64,000 nt of DNA from Lasiosphaeris hirsuta (Eukaryota; Ascomycota; Sordariomycetes; Sordariales; Lasiosphaeriaceae), in the NCBI GenBank assembly GCA_030549175.1, contig JAUKUA010000002.1, forward strand, positions 5,332,001 to 5,396,000. The letters run 5' to 3'. The stretch's first letter is position 1. Each line of letters begins with the position of its first letter. A program made the translations under genes and the position numbers. The notes beneath the pieces were generated by a model that saw only the letters and a program-made list of their open reading frames with translations, ran no database searches and was not told the origin of the DNA. Positions 1-12,695 of the stretch are shown piece after piece.

Positions 1-6
1 TGCAGC

Positions 7-3000
7 ATGGCTCGATCCGCTGGCGGCGCAAAGGCGCCGGCCAGACGGCCGTCTCCCGCGCCTCCGCAACAGCAGCTCCAACATCAGCAGCAGGTTGCCA
101 GCACAAAAAAGTCAAAGGCACTGAAGCGCAAGGATGATTACACCTCCGAGGGAGTCGACGACAACGATGTCTTTCTGCTCCCCATCTCTGACTACCAGGT
201 CATGTTTACCGTGACAGCCGTGGCCGCCATCGTGCGTCTATTCCGCATCTACCAACCCACCAGTGTCGTGTTCGACGAGGTCCAGTACGCGCGTCCCCAA
301 CATGCAGCGATTGCTTTCTCGAGACAAATTGCTTACCATGTGCTTGCAACAGCTTCGGTGGCTTCGCCTCCAAGTACATCAAGGGCAAGTTCTTCATGGA
401 CGTCCATCCTCCGCTGGCCAAACTCCTGATTACACTCTTCGGCTGGCTCGCCGGCTTCAACGGCGATTTCGACTTTAAGGAGATCGGCAAGGACTACCTC
501 GAGCCCAACGTCCCATATGTCGCCATGCGCCTGTTCCCTGCCCTCTGCGGTGTCCTTCTAGCACCCACCATGTTCCTGACCCTCAAGGCCGCTGGGTGCC
601 GTACCTTCACAGCCACCCTGGGTGCTGGTCTGATCATCTTTGGTACGTGCGGGCGTTGCAATCACATCCTCGCTCTCCTTGCTGACCTTATCTATAGAGA
701 ACGGACTGTTGACCCAGGCGCGATTGATCCTCCTCGACTCTCCCCTGATGATCACAACCGCCTTCACCGCCCTTGCCTTCACCTCCTTCAGCAACCAGCA
801 GGAACTCGGTCCCACCAAGGCCTTCCAGCCCAGCTGGTGGTTCTGGCTTGTCATGACCGGCCTCGGTCTCGGTATGACCGTCAGTGTCAAGTGGGTTGGC
901 CTGTTCACCATTGCTTGGGTCGGACTCTTGACGCTGGTCCAACTGTGGGTTTTGCTTGGCGACTATAAGAATGTTTCGGTTCGTCTTCTCACGAAGCACT
1001 TCACGGCTCGCGTCTTCTGCCTCATCGTTATCCCGGTTACCTTTTACATGGCCATGTTTGCAGTTCACTTCCTCTGCCTGGTGAACCCTGGCGATGGCGA
1101 TGGCTTCATGAGCTCCGAGTTTCAGTCTACACTCAACTCTAAGGGTATGCAGGATGTCCCCGCCGATGTCCTGATGGGCAGCCGCGTCAGCATCAGACAC
1201 GTCAACACCCAGGGCGGCTATCTACACTCGCACCCTCTCATGTATCCGACCGGATCTAAGCAGCAGCAGATCACTCTGTACCCCCACAAGGATGATAACA
1301 ACATTTGGCTGCTCGAGAACCAGACTCAGCCATTGGATATCCACGGTCAACCCATCAATGGGACTACGGCCTGGAACAACCTCCCCGAGCTTCCGTATAT
1401 CACGAACGGCGCTGTCCTCCGCTTGTATCACGAACCTACCCACCGCCGCCTTCACTCGCACGATGTTCGACCTCCCATTACCGAGGCTGACTGGCAAAAT
1501 GAGGTTTCAGCCTATGGTTATGAGGGTTTTGACGGAGATGCCAACGACTTCTTCCGCGTCGAAATTGTAAAGCCCAAGTCCAAGGGTGGTGTTTCCCAGG
1601 ACCGTATCCGCACCATCGACACCAAGTTCCGCCTTGTTCATGTCATGACAGGCTGTGTTCTCTTTTCCCACAAGGTCAAGCTTCCCGAATGGGCCTCCGA
1701 GCAGCAGGAAGTCACTTGCGCCCGCGGTGGTACTCTTCCCAACAGTCTCTGGTATATTGAGTCCAACGAGCACCCGCTCCTTGGCGAGACATCCGACAAA
1801 GTCAACTACGCAAACCCGGGTTTTTTCGGGAAGTTCTGGGAGCTCCAGAAGGTCATGTGGAAGACGAATGCCGGCCTTGTTGAATCTCATGCGTGGGATT
1901 CTCGCCCCGAGTCTTGGCCCATTCTGCGCCGCGGTATTAACTTCTGGGGCAAGGACCACCGCCAGATTTACCTCATGGGTAACCCCATTATCTGGTGGAG
2001 TGCCACGGCGGCAGTTGTCCTCTATGTCCTGTTCAAGGGAGTAGCTGTTCTCCGCTGGCAGCGCAACTGCGGCGATTACTCCAGCCCGACGTTCAAGCGC
2101 TTTGACTACGAGATCGGTACTTCGGTCCTCGGCTGGGCGCTCCACTACTTTCCGTTCTACCTGATGCAGCGCCAGCTCTTCCTCCATCACTACTTCCCGG
2201 CTTTGTACTTTGCCATCATCGCCTTCTGCCAGGTCTATGACTTTGTCACGGCCAGGGTCCCTGGTATTGGTCTGAGGGAGCGCCCCATCATCAACAGGGC
2301 AGGCGCCACCGCCTTCCTAGCTCTCTCCATTGTTGTCTTCTGGCTCTTTTCGCCCATTGCCTATGGCAACCAGTGGACCAAGTCCGAGTGCAGCCGCGTC
2401 AAGCTCTTCACCACTTGGGACTTTGACTGTAATACCTTCCTGGATAGCGTAAGTAGCAGCATCCCCTCTGAAATAGTCCCCGAGAGGAAATTGCCTGAGA
2501 GGGTGTAGATGCTGGCTAGCCCTTGAATGGCTAAGGCGGGACATTCGACTGGATATAGATGCAGATATTCAAATCTACCAGCATCTAAGACATCCCTCAA
2601 TGATAGGAGATTGAGACATTATCCTGTGGAATTACGCTAATACGGTGTGGCGATAGTACGATGCATATTCCGTGGTGCCCTCAGTCGCAGCTGCGCAAAC
2701 GCCACAGAAGTCGGTGAATGCCCAGGCCCCGCCACCGGTTCAGGTTCCTGTAGGAGGCGCACAGCAGGTTCAGGCTCCTATCGCTGAAGGGAAACCCGAG
2801 GTCTCGGGTGCGCCACCCCCGCCCGGACAGCGAATCCTGTCCCGCGAGGAGCGCATCGAGTACCGTGACCAAAACGGTAACATTTTAAACGAGGAGCAAG
2901 TCAAGGCCCTCGAAGGCAAGGTTGAGTTCAAGACGCGGTATGAAACACGCACACGTGTTGTTGACGCCAACGGCAATGAGATCCCCAACCCGGATGTAAA

Positions 3001-3325
3001 AATTGAACCCGAAGCTGCCAGTGTTGCCCCCCCGCACCCGGACGTGCAAGGTTTGTGACCCTTCCGTCATCATCTGTTGACATTTCACTGATCATCAATG
3101 CCTATAGGTGTTGATCAAGAGACACCCGTGCGCCTTGTCCCAGACGAGCCCATTGCCGCTGCCAAGAGTGTCGAGGGCGAGAAGGAACGCGAGGAAAAGG
3201 TTGCGAAGCCGGCAAGCGAAGGGAACGATGCGACAGCAAAGGGCGAGGCTGAGGCCGCCCCTGAGGTCGTCCCTGAAGTCATTCCTGAAGCCGTCCCTAC
3301 GGCCGAGGCCGCTGCCGCCGCATAA
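7..3325 (+). CDS. PMT1: Dolichyl-phosphate-mannose protein O-mannosyltransferase, PMT1 subfamily
   Basis: Five exons by splice signals: 7-284, 353-642, 698-2448, 2657-3050 and 3108-3325, giving 976 aa. The family transfers mannose from dolichol-phosphate mannose to Ser/Thr of secretory proteins in the ER membrane. The catalytic loop reads VFDEVHFGGFASKYIKG, with the Asp-Glu pair at about residues 90-91. GGFASKYIKG followed by FFMDVHPPLAK separates PMT1 from PMT2/PMT4 types, which read GKFASYY. A luminal MIR region (GGYLHSH, GSKQQQ, RLHSHD, HVMTGCVLFSH) lies in exon 3, flanked by several hydrophobic membrane segments. The C-tail is hydrophilic, with alternating Pro/Glu/Ala. The start is the first ATG, six bases into the window, so the promoter lies outside. 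The join at 284/353 splits the His codon of DEVHF. Family is confident; the PMT1 rather than PMT2 call rests on motif memory. Confidence 0.9.
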
Positions 3326-4118
3326 AATGACCATCGCTTGAAAGCTATGGCAGCCTGTTGAGTCGACTGCGATATGCGGTAAGGATGATTTTATCGGTGG
3401 GAATCGGTCTATAAACGCATCTCACGAACTATTTCGCGAGGCTGCCCACATATTAGACCCTTTCTCGAGGGTCTCATTGGGCCCCATGTGTTGCAGTGGC
3501 TATGAACATCTCCATCATATCTGTACTACCAATAATGACAAAGATGCGCACGGTATCTGGAAGGGACGGGAGTCACGGAAGAGATAGTGGTCCGGAGGAA
3601 GATGGGTTTCCAAATACTCGGGGTCAAGATAGATCTGGGGTGCTTTTGAGGGAAAATTTTGATCTCTTTTGTCATGTCAGCTGCCTAGCTACAATGTAAA
3701 CACACCAAGCACAACAACCCTTTGCGTTGACGTTGATGTGAGTGTGGATATACCTTAGGTCCTCGGGTCTCCGGTCTGCGCACTAAACCTAGATATGCTC
3801 AAGCAACGACAAGACGATAGATGATATGCCAAAAGGATTTGGAGACCCCCCGCTAGAGCTCATTGCAACATTCTACCGTCTCCTTGTCATTAGCGACATT
3901 CATCACGGAGAGGTCCAAGTCGGACATGCTCGCCGATAGCGTGAGGGGAAATTGAGGGTAGCAGCTGGTAAGTTCACTCGTTGCTTTGTGGTCATGGGAA
4001 AAGGCGCTGGACTATTGGTGTGCTGTTTTCATCTTGCTCAGTCTTGTTACGCGACTGGCCTTTACAGCTTTTGATCAACTCTTGTATTTCAAGACAATCC
4101 CGTCACTCCCTCCCTACC
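3326..4118. other. Intergenic region between convergent genes
   Basis: About 790 bases hold the 3' flanks of the mannosyltransferase and of the zinc-finger gene. Short reading frames here (for example 3496-3699 and the one starting at 3981) have no recognisable protein signature. No RNA gene or repeat was seen. Confidence 0.6.
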
Positions 4119-5000
4119 TTACCTCACGACCCCCTTCACCCCCGCGCCCGGTTTCCTCGCCCCCTCCTCAACTACCGCCTCCTGGTGGTACCGCCGCATG
4201 TGTCGGTCCAGCGTGTCCCGCCGCGTGAAGGTCCGCGTGCCCTCGCACAGCTGACACGCCTCGACGCGCGCGCGCTCGTGCTAAGGTCCCATGCACATGT
4301 CAGCATGTTCGTTTCTCCTTCACGGGGTGGGTCCGGTGATGCCGCAGACAACCGTCGTGGGACGGGATTGGGGAGTGAAAGGGGTAGGTGGGTAATGCGC
4401 TTACCACGGTCGCCGTGTGCCGGTCCAGCTCCGATGGCCGCTTGAACTCCTTGCCGCACACGGCGCCGCTCGCGACCGTGAGCGTGCACCGGAAGTGCGT
4501 GTTCCGGATGTTGACGGCCGCGGTGGTCACGCACGAGAGGAGAGCGGGCGGAGCGGAGGGCAAGGGCGGTGGCGGCGGTGCGACGAGGGGGGAGCCCAGC
4601 GGGGAGGGAGGGAAGAGGGACGCTGTGTAGGCCCAGGTAGATTCCGGGCCCGGGAGGCCGCTGCTGGGGTAGGGGAAGAATGGGGTAAGCGTGGAGGCGG
4701 TGTTGGGCATATCGTATGCCGCCAGCGCTCCGGGGGCTGTCATGGGGAATAGGGCTGCGCTTTCGCCTTGCGGTTGCGATTCTGACATCCCCTGTTGCTG
4801 AGCGAGGTACGGCTGGGGCAGTTGAGGGCCGTCAACAAGCCAGGCAAGTTCCAGGTGCTGCTGCACCATCACCGTGGCGAACCTGCTTGTCAGTTTCGAG
4901 GGCTTCCAGAGTGTGGAGGCTGCTGGGGCTTATTTACCAAGTTCCATGCCTCGAGATCCTCGCTGGTCACGAATTGATCCAAGTCTGCCAAGCATGCCAT
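4119..5000 (-). CDS. Small C2H2 zinc-finger protein (two fingers), putative DNA-binding factor
   Basis: Three exons on the minus strand: 5000-4938, 4860-4405 and 4280-4119, giving 226 aa. Both introns (77 and 124 nt) are phase 0. The first has a CTGAC branch point about 30 nt before its acceptor. Finger 1 is C-x9-C-x12-H-x4-H (C146, C156, H169, H174); its last His is supplied by the third exon, which strongly supports that splice. Finger 2 is C-x2-C-x14-H-x4-H (C182, C185, H200, H205), with TFTRRDTLDRH typical of fungal C2H2 proteins. The N-terminal half is Pro/Ala/Ser-rich with no other domain, as in fungal C2H2 regulators. The tail after finger 2 is short and basic. The 21-residue first exon is the least certain part; translation could instead start at an internal ATG in exon 2. 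Targets cannot be inferred. Confidence 0.75.
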
Positions 5001-8000
5001 GACGATACGATAGCGTGTGCGCGAGCAGTTCCAGTTTCTTGATGCCTTGGGGTTTGCCGCGGGCGTGAAGGACTTGGCTTGGCAATTCGGTGGGGCATTC
5101 GGGTTGTTTACGAGGGGTCAAGAATGTTATAAAGGGGGGACGAAAGGGGGGAGGGGATGAGGCCAACCAAGACAACTTCGCGAGGGAAAGGCCATCATTT
5201 TTTGAGGGCTCGTAGTGATTTTAAAAAATTTGCAGCAAAACAGCCCCGACCTGTCACATTCTTACCTTCACTGTTGCCTTTCCTGTCTTGTCGTTCAATG
5301 GAATCCGTAAGCCTAGGAGAGAGTGACATGCGGCGGGTTTCCACGACTCCGAGCCGCTGTCTGAAGCCACCCCGAGTGTCGCTCCTGTTAAGCGACCGAG
5401 ACGTTGCGATTTTGCATAACCACCATTACAGTAAATCCCGGCTTGGGGCGGGCCAGCCAGTTGGAGCACATCCAGATGTTTGCGAGTCTGAATCTGTGCT
5501 TTTGGCTGCGGCGGCGTATTGGTGAGTGGAATGGCGGGATGCAGCTGGGACTCGCAGAGGACTGACTGGTCGATTGCGGTGGTTGGGTCAACCCTTTTTT
5601 GGCATCAACGAAGCCACTCAGTCGCCGCCGCAAGTCCGTTGGCCGGTGTATACTGTGCTATACTTTGCAAACCGGACGCCCTTTCGCACATGAGTCCGAG
5701 CCCTGCTTTCGGATGGCTTTATAGGATGCTGTCTAGCGCACATATTCTTGCTTCTTCGACGGGGAAACATCTTGGCACAGCCGAGAAGCGCAACAGTTCA
5801 GGCGGTCGAAGCGGCGCGGGCATGCCGGGTCACGCAATTCAACGTCAACCGGACCGATGGGTTTCGGCACATCTTCCGCAAGGTGACGGCGGTATGCTGT
5901 TTTTTGGCCTTGTTTCGGTCCTGTTTGGTTGGTCGGGATGTGATCGCGTGCAGAACAGCGGTACACCATTGACGCCACAACCATTGTGGTTCGTGGTTTT
6001 ATCGACCCGAATGTTAGCTACCATACTCCGTTCATCGGACGAATTGCAGGAGCCGAACCGCGACGACCTGCCGAATCTCAGCTTTAGCTCTCAAGATCTT
6101 GCTTTGGATCTGCGAACATACGCAAAAACGACACTGTATTCTGTGGGGAAAAGGCTAAGAGGCTTTAGGTTGCGTCACAAACATGGGAGCCGACCAAGGT
6201 CTCGGCAGAGAATACCGCGAGGATACGTTTTAAAGACGCGCTGCTTATTTCCCGCCTTGCCTTGGGCGGCAACTGCAGTCCAAGTCAGGCAGCTAGGCAG
6301 CTCAACCAGAGTCCCTATCTCGAAGCCGCAAGTCCTGGAAGCTGCAGTGGGCCGGTTGACCTCCTTCAGCAAATAGGCCGGCGGGTGATCCTGGCCCCTG
6401 GGCTACACCTAGCCCTTCTAGGGGAGCTAGTACTGCAGGCGCTGTGTCGCTGCGTCGCTGCTGCTCATTTTTCGGTGCCGCTGATACCCCAGACTTTGGA
6501 CCAAGCAAGCCCTGTATCTTGGTAACAACTACTTGCTGGACCCGAGTCCGTCAGCTTTCAAACTCTTGCAGGGTGGTTATGTTGTTGGTGATATCTTGCC
6601 TCGTCACCTATCTCGTGTAGCACCAAATCTGTGTAAAGTCAATCCTGTTGATAGACATAGGAATGGGTGGTTGGATCCTTTAGTGGGCCCCCCTTCGGCA
6701 CATACCCAGCTGTCGTGACTAGCCGCCTGGGCCAGAGAGGAACACGACTTCATCTGCCTCCCTTGTAACCACTCAGCTTGTAGTATCAAGGGTCTTGTTG
6801 CAGCTCCATGCTTCCATGAGCATAGTAAAAGGAACTGCTCGATGCGTTGAACTCGTCCAGATTCATGGAACAACTCAAGGAAACACAAAAGAATCAAACG
6901 ATTTCGAAAGCAATCGACCAATTCAATCGGCAACACAGCTATCGCGTACTTGTCGATACATATCCGGCCCCGCAGCTTGGGACGCAACGGCGAGGGTGGG
7001 TGGAAGCCCGAGAGTCCGTCGAGTCAAATGAGAGGTTTTCCACTGAGCTAGAAGAAGGTGTGGTAGTCTACCTTGCCCAGCCTATGGACTTCCAACTTGG
7101 CAAATTGACACTAGCAGCCACTTTAGGGGGAAAAGAAAATACAAATTCAGCCCAGAATAGTACCAGTACCTGTCGTCGAGGTGCGTGCGAATGTGTACGG
7201 GTAGCTTTTCTTCTAACTGCAGAGGGGGTACTGCGCATCTCGAGTTGAATATGCTCTCTGGGTATGACTGCCAGCAACGTGAGCAGGGGCCCGCATATTC
7301 AACGACGAAATTGACTAAGCTATTCCATTGGGCAACTTTGCCGGGGGCAGTTGGAACGGCCTCGACCAAACACACAAGTCGATGGGATGGCGAGTGAGTG
7401 TCGCGCACAAGACTGCCGTTTTGTGTCTGGCCCGCCTGATCCAGAGGTTGTGTTACCGAGACTAATGCAACACATCGGCCTCGAAGCCAGAAGTGAATTT
7501 TGTCTGGGGGCCCAATAAAAAGTAAGGAAAACGATTCCGCTTTGAGGACACGGGGAGACTAGGTTGAGCTTGGATTGGTCAGGTTGGTCAATGGCAGACG
7601 TACGCTTGCCATCTCGATGGACATCTCGATGGGCCTGGGAGTTCGGGGGACAGATAACATCCCACCACAGGGCTTAGTAGGCCGTTAGGCCACAGTTGCA
7701 CAGAAGTTGCACGGCAAGCTGCTTGGTAACCTTTCCGACCTTGTCTTTGGCAGTGTACGTGTACGCATGGTCGCACTAGAGGGGTTCGTGTACCCGTGTT
7801 CTCGGACGTTGTTCAGTCTGGCCTCGGAAGCATCCGGCCGAGCGCAAGCGATACAGCAGGGAGCCAAACAGAAGGCGCGAAGCCTATGCGCGTTCAGAGT
7901 GCGTGAGAGTGCATTGGAAGTGTCAATGAAGCGCTGCCTTTAGTGAGGTGTACCTATGCAGCAGCAGAGCAGTGCAGCAAATGCGGTATATGCAGGGGTG

Positions 8001-9170
8001 AGACAGGCGAAATGAAACATACCAATAGACATAGTTACATACAGCCAACTTCTAAATACCGACTTTGAAGTTTGCGACCCGCGAATGGGTTTTGATCGTG
8101 GTTGATGTCCACGACAATCATGCGTTCCGTCGAGGCCTGACGTGAGTTTCTTTTCCGGAAACATGGAAAAAAGGGTGTGTGCCCGTGGTGGGGATCGACG
8201 CAGGTTGAGGCCAGCCACCCATTGTCAGGAAATGCTGCTGTGCGGGCCGTGCGGGAGGACACCCGCTGGGTAGGTATCAAAAACAGAAGTGACGACCAAC
8301 CTGCAAGATGCAACGGCACACCGTTGCAACCTCAGGTAATAAGACACAAGTGACGGAGGTCGAACTGAGAAACCAAGGCCGCCCTCCAAAGCCAGCCCTA
8401 GCCCTAGGCTTCGCAATTTGGCTTGCAACTGCAGGTGATCGATAATTCGCACCTCCAGAGACCCTATGAGGAAGGTGGTGTTTTCGGTGCTTCCAGTACT
8501 CTGGTTCCAAGCCCGTGTTCATCTTCAATAAGGCAACTTCACCTGATCAGACGCTAGCTGAAGACGGGGCGCAAGGTACCTAATGGGGGTCCCTAACTTT
8601 GGATGTGTAGGGATCGCGCATCCATGCCAGCTTGCCTCCTTTCTAGGGTAGGTAGCCTGAAAGGCAAGTACCTACGACATCACCAACCAACTTCATTTTT
8701 TCTCCTTTTTAGGGAAAGGGGGGGGGAGGAGATCTCTAGGGGCCACCTAATTGATCTAGGAGTGTTTTCATGTGTAGTACATTTAAACTTGTTTATCTCA
8801 TCACACCAGATATAAATCAGTAGGTTGATATGGTCCTCTTCTTCATGCGCAGTAGCAACACTAGAGATCGCACGAAAAGAGAGCCATTTTGGCACAACGA
8901 CTGCCTCGCGCAGCAAACTTTGTCGGCGCAAAGCTCACAACTTCGGTTCGGCGGCTGACTTCATCAGAGTAATATTCACAACTTGCGTCACTTTGGGGCC
9001 CCAAGCACCGGCCGGGATTCCGTGGCGCGCGCGCGCCTGACGGTTATGTATAGGCTCCGTATACGGACATCATCAAACCCATCCATAACCCCGAGTCGTG
9101 GTCGTACACCTGAAACCTCTTGGACTGGGACTCGATAATCCACGATGCCTAGTTCTACGACATCACCACA
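5001..9170. other. Long gene-poor stretch
   Basis: About 4.2 kb upstream of the zinc-finger gene. The longest open frame is 5519-6376 (+, 285 codons); it has no recognisable domain, an unbiased residue mix and no homology I can name. Other frames are shorter and overlap on opposite strands. No complete mobile element, tRNA or terminal repeat was seen by eye. Confidence 0.5.
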
Positions 9171-9173
9171 AGG

Positions 9174-9930
9174 ATGATCAACACCGAATTCCACCGCCGG
9201 GGTTTTGTCCTATACCGTGGCGCCTATGGCGATGAAGAGGTCTGTATGTATTCTTCGGGTCGCGGATCCTCCGTTAGTTCTTATGTTATTGCGGAGGAAA
9301 AAATAATACATACTTGGATAGCTGACAATACTATTACTCAGGGGCGCAATATCTAGCATACATAAAGGCATCGGTCTACCACTTACAACGGCTGCGAGTA
9401 CTTACTTGAACCGCTCCTAGAGTGGACTATTGTCGAAAACCGCACCAAGCTTGACGGCGCCTCTGTTGAGTGATACCCGGAAACATTTCAGCAGATGGGT
9501 CTACCGCCGTAGCGTTAAGCGGGATGGGTTGGAGGTAAAGAATATAAAAGTTATCCGACTGCCGCGCTTCTCACACTGTGTCTATGTCGAATAGGCATGT
9601 CTCGACAGATTCTTCAAGCTCAAAAAGGCCATAGGTACGGTATCGCTGCATGAGGATGCCGTCGCCATTGTCATTGACCGTCGCTTCCCCCCGCACCCTA
9701 GCAACATATACTATGAAAGTCCGGCATTCTTCCCGCCCATTGATGGCATCAAGCGGAGGTACGTGGGATGGCAGTACCGGAGAGTATCCGACCTAGTAGC
9801 CCTTTACGAATCTCTACACTGCTGCCCCTTGGACGCCGTAGCTATCAAGTATACCAGGCCACCAGAGATCCATCCTAGAGGGTTCACAATGGCGACCTTG
9901 TGCCCAAAGGGCGCAGAAAACTGGGGCTAG
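9174..9930 (+). pseudogene. Relic of an uncharacterised fungal protein family
   Basis: Stretches read like a fungal hypothetical family that typically starts with a GF-V-YR-YGDDE motif: GFVLYRGAYGDEE at about 9203-9243, LEWTIVENRTKLDGAS at about 9418-9467, then HCVYV near 9573, followed by VGWQYRRVSDLVALYESL at about 9762-9818. The frame is broken by a TGA near 9472, a TAG near 9590 and changes of frame between blocks. The order of blocks matches the family as I remember it. No intact start-to-stop model is possible, so I call it a decayed gene. The function of the family is unknown to me. Confidence 0.5.
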
Positions 9931-10319
9931 AATGCGGCATTGTCTGGGTGGTTACTAGCATGTTTACTACCTATGGTACATAAACTCTGTCCTCGACCGC
10001 TTCAGTTTCTCGAGGTACTTCTGCTGATCTTTAGAATCCCCACCTCATTGAAATTAGGAGTAACACGGCCTATTAGCAGCCTCAAGTTCCAACTTCCTAA
10101 TCAGCCGTGTCCTAGGCGGGGTCGGAGGGAGGTAGCCTGATATATTTCACCTGACCTTGAAGCGCCTGCACGCCCTTGATCAAATTCAGGTCTCTTTTGC
10201 ACAGAAGCAACAGTTGACGATTGTCCTGAGACCCAAGTCCAATCTTGGCGATGTTAACAATGTGCCCCTGAAGCCGCCGACTCGGAATACCAGACAACAT
10301 CCACTCACCCGGCAGTCGC

Positions 10320-11150
10320 TCTGATCAACGCCGATCTTCGTGTACCCGGAGCCGCACGCCGACGGCTGCGGGTTGTTGACATCGCCGCACTCCGCGAACT
10401 CTTAGCCGTCCTGATCGAGGTGGGAGATCTCCCATCGCATAGCCGATGACGGGTGGCAGGCTCTCAACCAGCTCCTGCGTCGTGGCGCTGCAGGCGTCGG
10501 GGCAGTAGTCGCCCTCGCAAGCAAACTGGCACAGCCCGTGGCCATCATGGAGGACGCTCCTGGGGGCTAGCTCTTTCGTGGGTGGCACGAAGTCGAGAAG
10601 CCTCTGAGCGTCGCACCGGCACACCGCGATGGGACAGTACCTGTGCCGACAGGGGTAGCTGCACAGGGGGGCGAAGTCGTCTTTGCCGCTCCCTGAGGTG
10701 CTGTTACTTTTCGCTAGCTGGCCCGTCTCCTTTGTTGTTACAAGGACCCAACAGAACATACTAGCTCGGTAATAAAAAGGGGGAGACGGTCGGTTCCGTC
10801 TGGGGCACCTAGACAGTACCGCAGTACTCGGAGGGGCAGTAGCCATGGCGGCGGGCGAAGGAGCGAGATCAAGGAAGTAGTTGGCCCCCGTGTCGTCGAG
10901 GTACACCTGGCTGGAGAGTGGGGCCGTCAAGACGCTCCTTGCCAGGGCCCCGCCCGTCTAGGTGTCGCAGTTGGCGATGCCCTTCGCACGTGGCGGTGAT
11001 GTACGTGCCCGGCAGACTGGCGATCTGCTCCCCGAGCCGCTCCACGAGTAAAACACTTTGTCTTCCACTGTGTCTTGCGGCGGGAACTCGAGCTGGAGCT
11101 GCGAAGCCGTGTTGCCCTATGCTATTTGAGTTTGTGTCAGCTAGCACTCC
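10320..11150 (-). pseudogene. Relic of a Cys-rich tail of a fungal wall-degrading enzyme or secreted protein
   Basis: On the minus strand two cysteine modules appear: PLCSYPCRHRYCP at about 10680-10640 and GLCQFACEGDYCPDAC at about 10530-10480. They are followed in another frame by NNPQPSACGSGYTKIG at about 10380-10330. GLC-x-F-x-C-x3-YCP modules followed by a CGSGYTKIG-type segment are known from C-terminal parts of fungal GH71 alpha-1,3-glucanases and some chitinase-like secreted proteins. Frame changes between modules, and the lack of a joined catalytic domain, indicate a pseudogene. The upstream segment to about 11150 (containing GTYITATCEG) probably belongs to the same gene. The parent family is uncertain. 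Confidence 0.45.
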
Positions 11151-12360
11151 AACTTCTTTCCCCTCCCGAGATATGTGAGTTCAAGGCAGGAGGCATTCAA
11201 CACGGTGAAGTCCCTCGCCACTCAGGGGTAAAATGGTACGGATGATTTCAACCAACACCCCACTGGTCCTTCTCCTAACCAAATATGGGTAACTCACCCC
11301 TGAGAGCCAAAACAAGCATTTCGATTTTGGGCATGTCGGCGGCCAATATATCCCCGCCGGGTTATGCGACTCTCCCCGAGAGAACAGTCAAGTACTTGGC
11401 GGAACTTCCATCAGATAGCCAATATCTGAGAGGTCTCTCATATCTAAAGTAGAAAGTCTACTTGATGGGCCATGGCTCGACTTCTGCCAAGACACCAACC
11501 ATTCTGGTGAAAAACTTCATGCATAACTAGGAACGCCCCCCGCAGTCTGGTAACACGAGGCGGACACATGGGGAACGTCAGCGCTACGCTTAGCATCCTG
11601 CTATTTACAAGAGTAAAATAGGAGTCCAAGTAATGATCCCTGGAAGCCAATTTCAAGTCCCTCGTCAAACGTAACATATGCTGCAGACAACATGCTTAGA
11701 ACTTTCCGCTGTCGGCCTACAAGGCATCACCAATAGGTAGGTAGTATACTAATGGATGTAATGCGGAGATACTGTCTTGGCAACGGACCTTTCTGCATTG
11801 TGGATGACTTCGATGTTCACAACCATGATGTGCCCAAAGAGAGTAAATCCACCGATACAGTCCTAAAAAATCAAAAGAATGATTTACAAATGTTCTCCCC
11901 CTTCCACCCTGTGCAGCCTTCACTCGTCATAACTATTTAGACCCCTCACGGCCAAAAGGGCCAAAGTCACCTCTATCAACGCCGTGGCCTGTCGTCTGAG
12001 TCTGGTAATATGCAACCTGGCTCAGCAGTTCGAGCTTTACATCTTCCCGAACGAAACATTTGGGCCTAGCGCGCCATGCCTCGAGGCCCTCAACACCATG
12101 GCTGACTATGATGTGAGCACAGATACCATCGTCTATAGAGAGACTGCCTATCCAGATAGGAGCAGACTTTGAATTCGAAGGTTTTCTAACGCAAGGCATC
12201 TGATAGCAACATAAATGGTTGACTGGAGACATCTCCATTTCCGTGACGTCTCCTGTTGTTACAGGCACAACTTTAGGTAGTCCGTCCCCCCATCCTAATC
12301 ATGTCTCGCCTAACCACTCACGTTACACCTACCGCCGCCACCAGTTCTCACCTGACTTTC
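11151..12360. other. Region without recognisable gene between relics
   Basis: Only short frames on both strands, none with a family signature. It may contain further decayed sequence joining the Cys-rich relic and the LysM-like relic, but I see nothing supportable. Confidence 0.4.
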
Positions 12361-12361
12361 G

Positions 12362-12695
12362 TTGCAATACCAAAGAGATACGGGCAACTACTGCAAACAC
12401 TCCGTCGAGCAATGGCGCAGAAAGCGCGCCTCGGGCGCCAGCCATGCCCACGTCTGCGACGAGTGCGTGCTGGGACCCCTGACGGTGCAGCTCAGCTCGC
12501 CCATCGGGCACAACTCGGAGCGGTCTCGGGCTTCCACTCGCTCACCTCGAGCTACCATGCGACGGGCTACTCGTACGCGACACCAGCGCCATACAGCACG
12601 CCGGCAGTCGCATCCCATCCCAGGGCGGCATCCCAGGGTGTCCGGGTGGCACAGGCCACGCCGGACGCCAGCGCAAACGTATGGCACGCTTAATG
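12362..12695 (+). pseudogene. Relic of a LysM-type secreted effector
   Basis: Frame one, from about 12362, gives HVCDECVLGPLTVQLSSPIG. After a frame change near 12520 the text continues as SLTSSYHATGYSYATPAPYS to about 12610. In fungal LysM effectors, CSDC-type plus LG-x4-QLSSP, then SLTSSCGATGY, then TPAPY form the linker just before a LysM domain. The following CTG-x-x-Y-x-V LysM core is not intact: here it reads QGVRVAQATPDASANV and stops at about 12693. The Cys of SSCGA is also changed to Tyr. The combination of frameshift, lost Cys and lost core argues for a decayed gene. No start or signal peptide can be assigned. Confidence 0.5.

Noticed and set aside
1507..2190. 227-codon antisense frame inside the mannosyltransferase gene
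   Set aside because: Shadow of the strongly conserved sense coding sequence.
5519..6376. 285-codon open frame on the plus strand
   Set aside because: No domain, no homology I can name, unbiased residue composition and overlapping frames on the other strand; likely chance.
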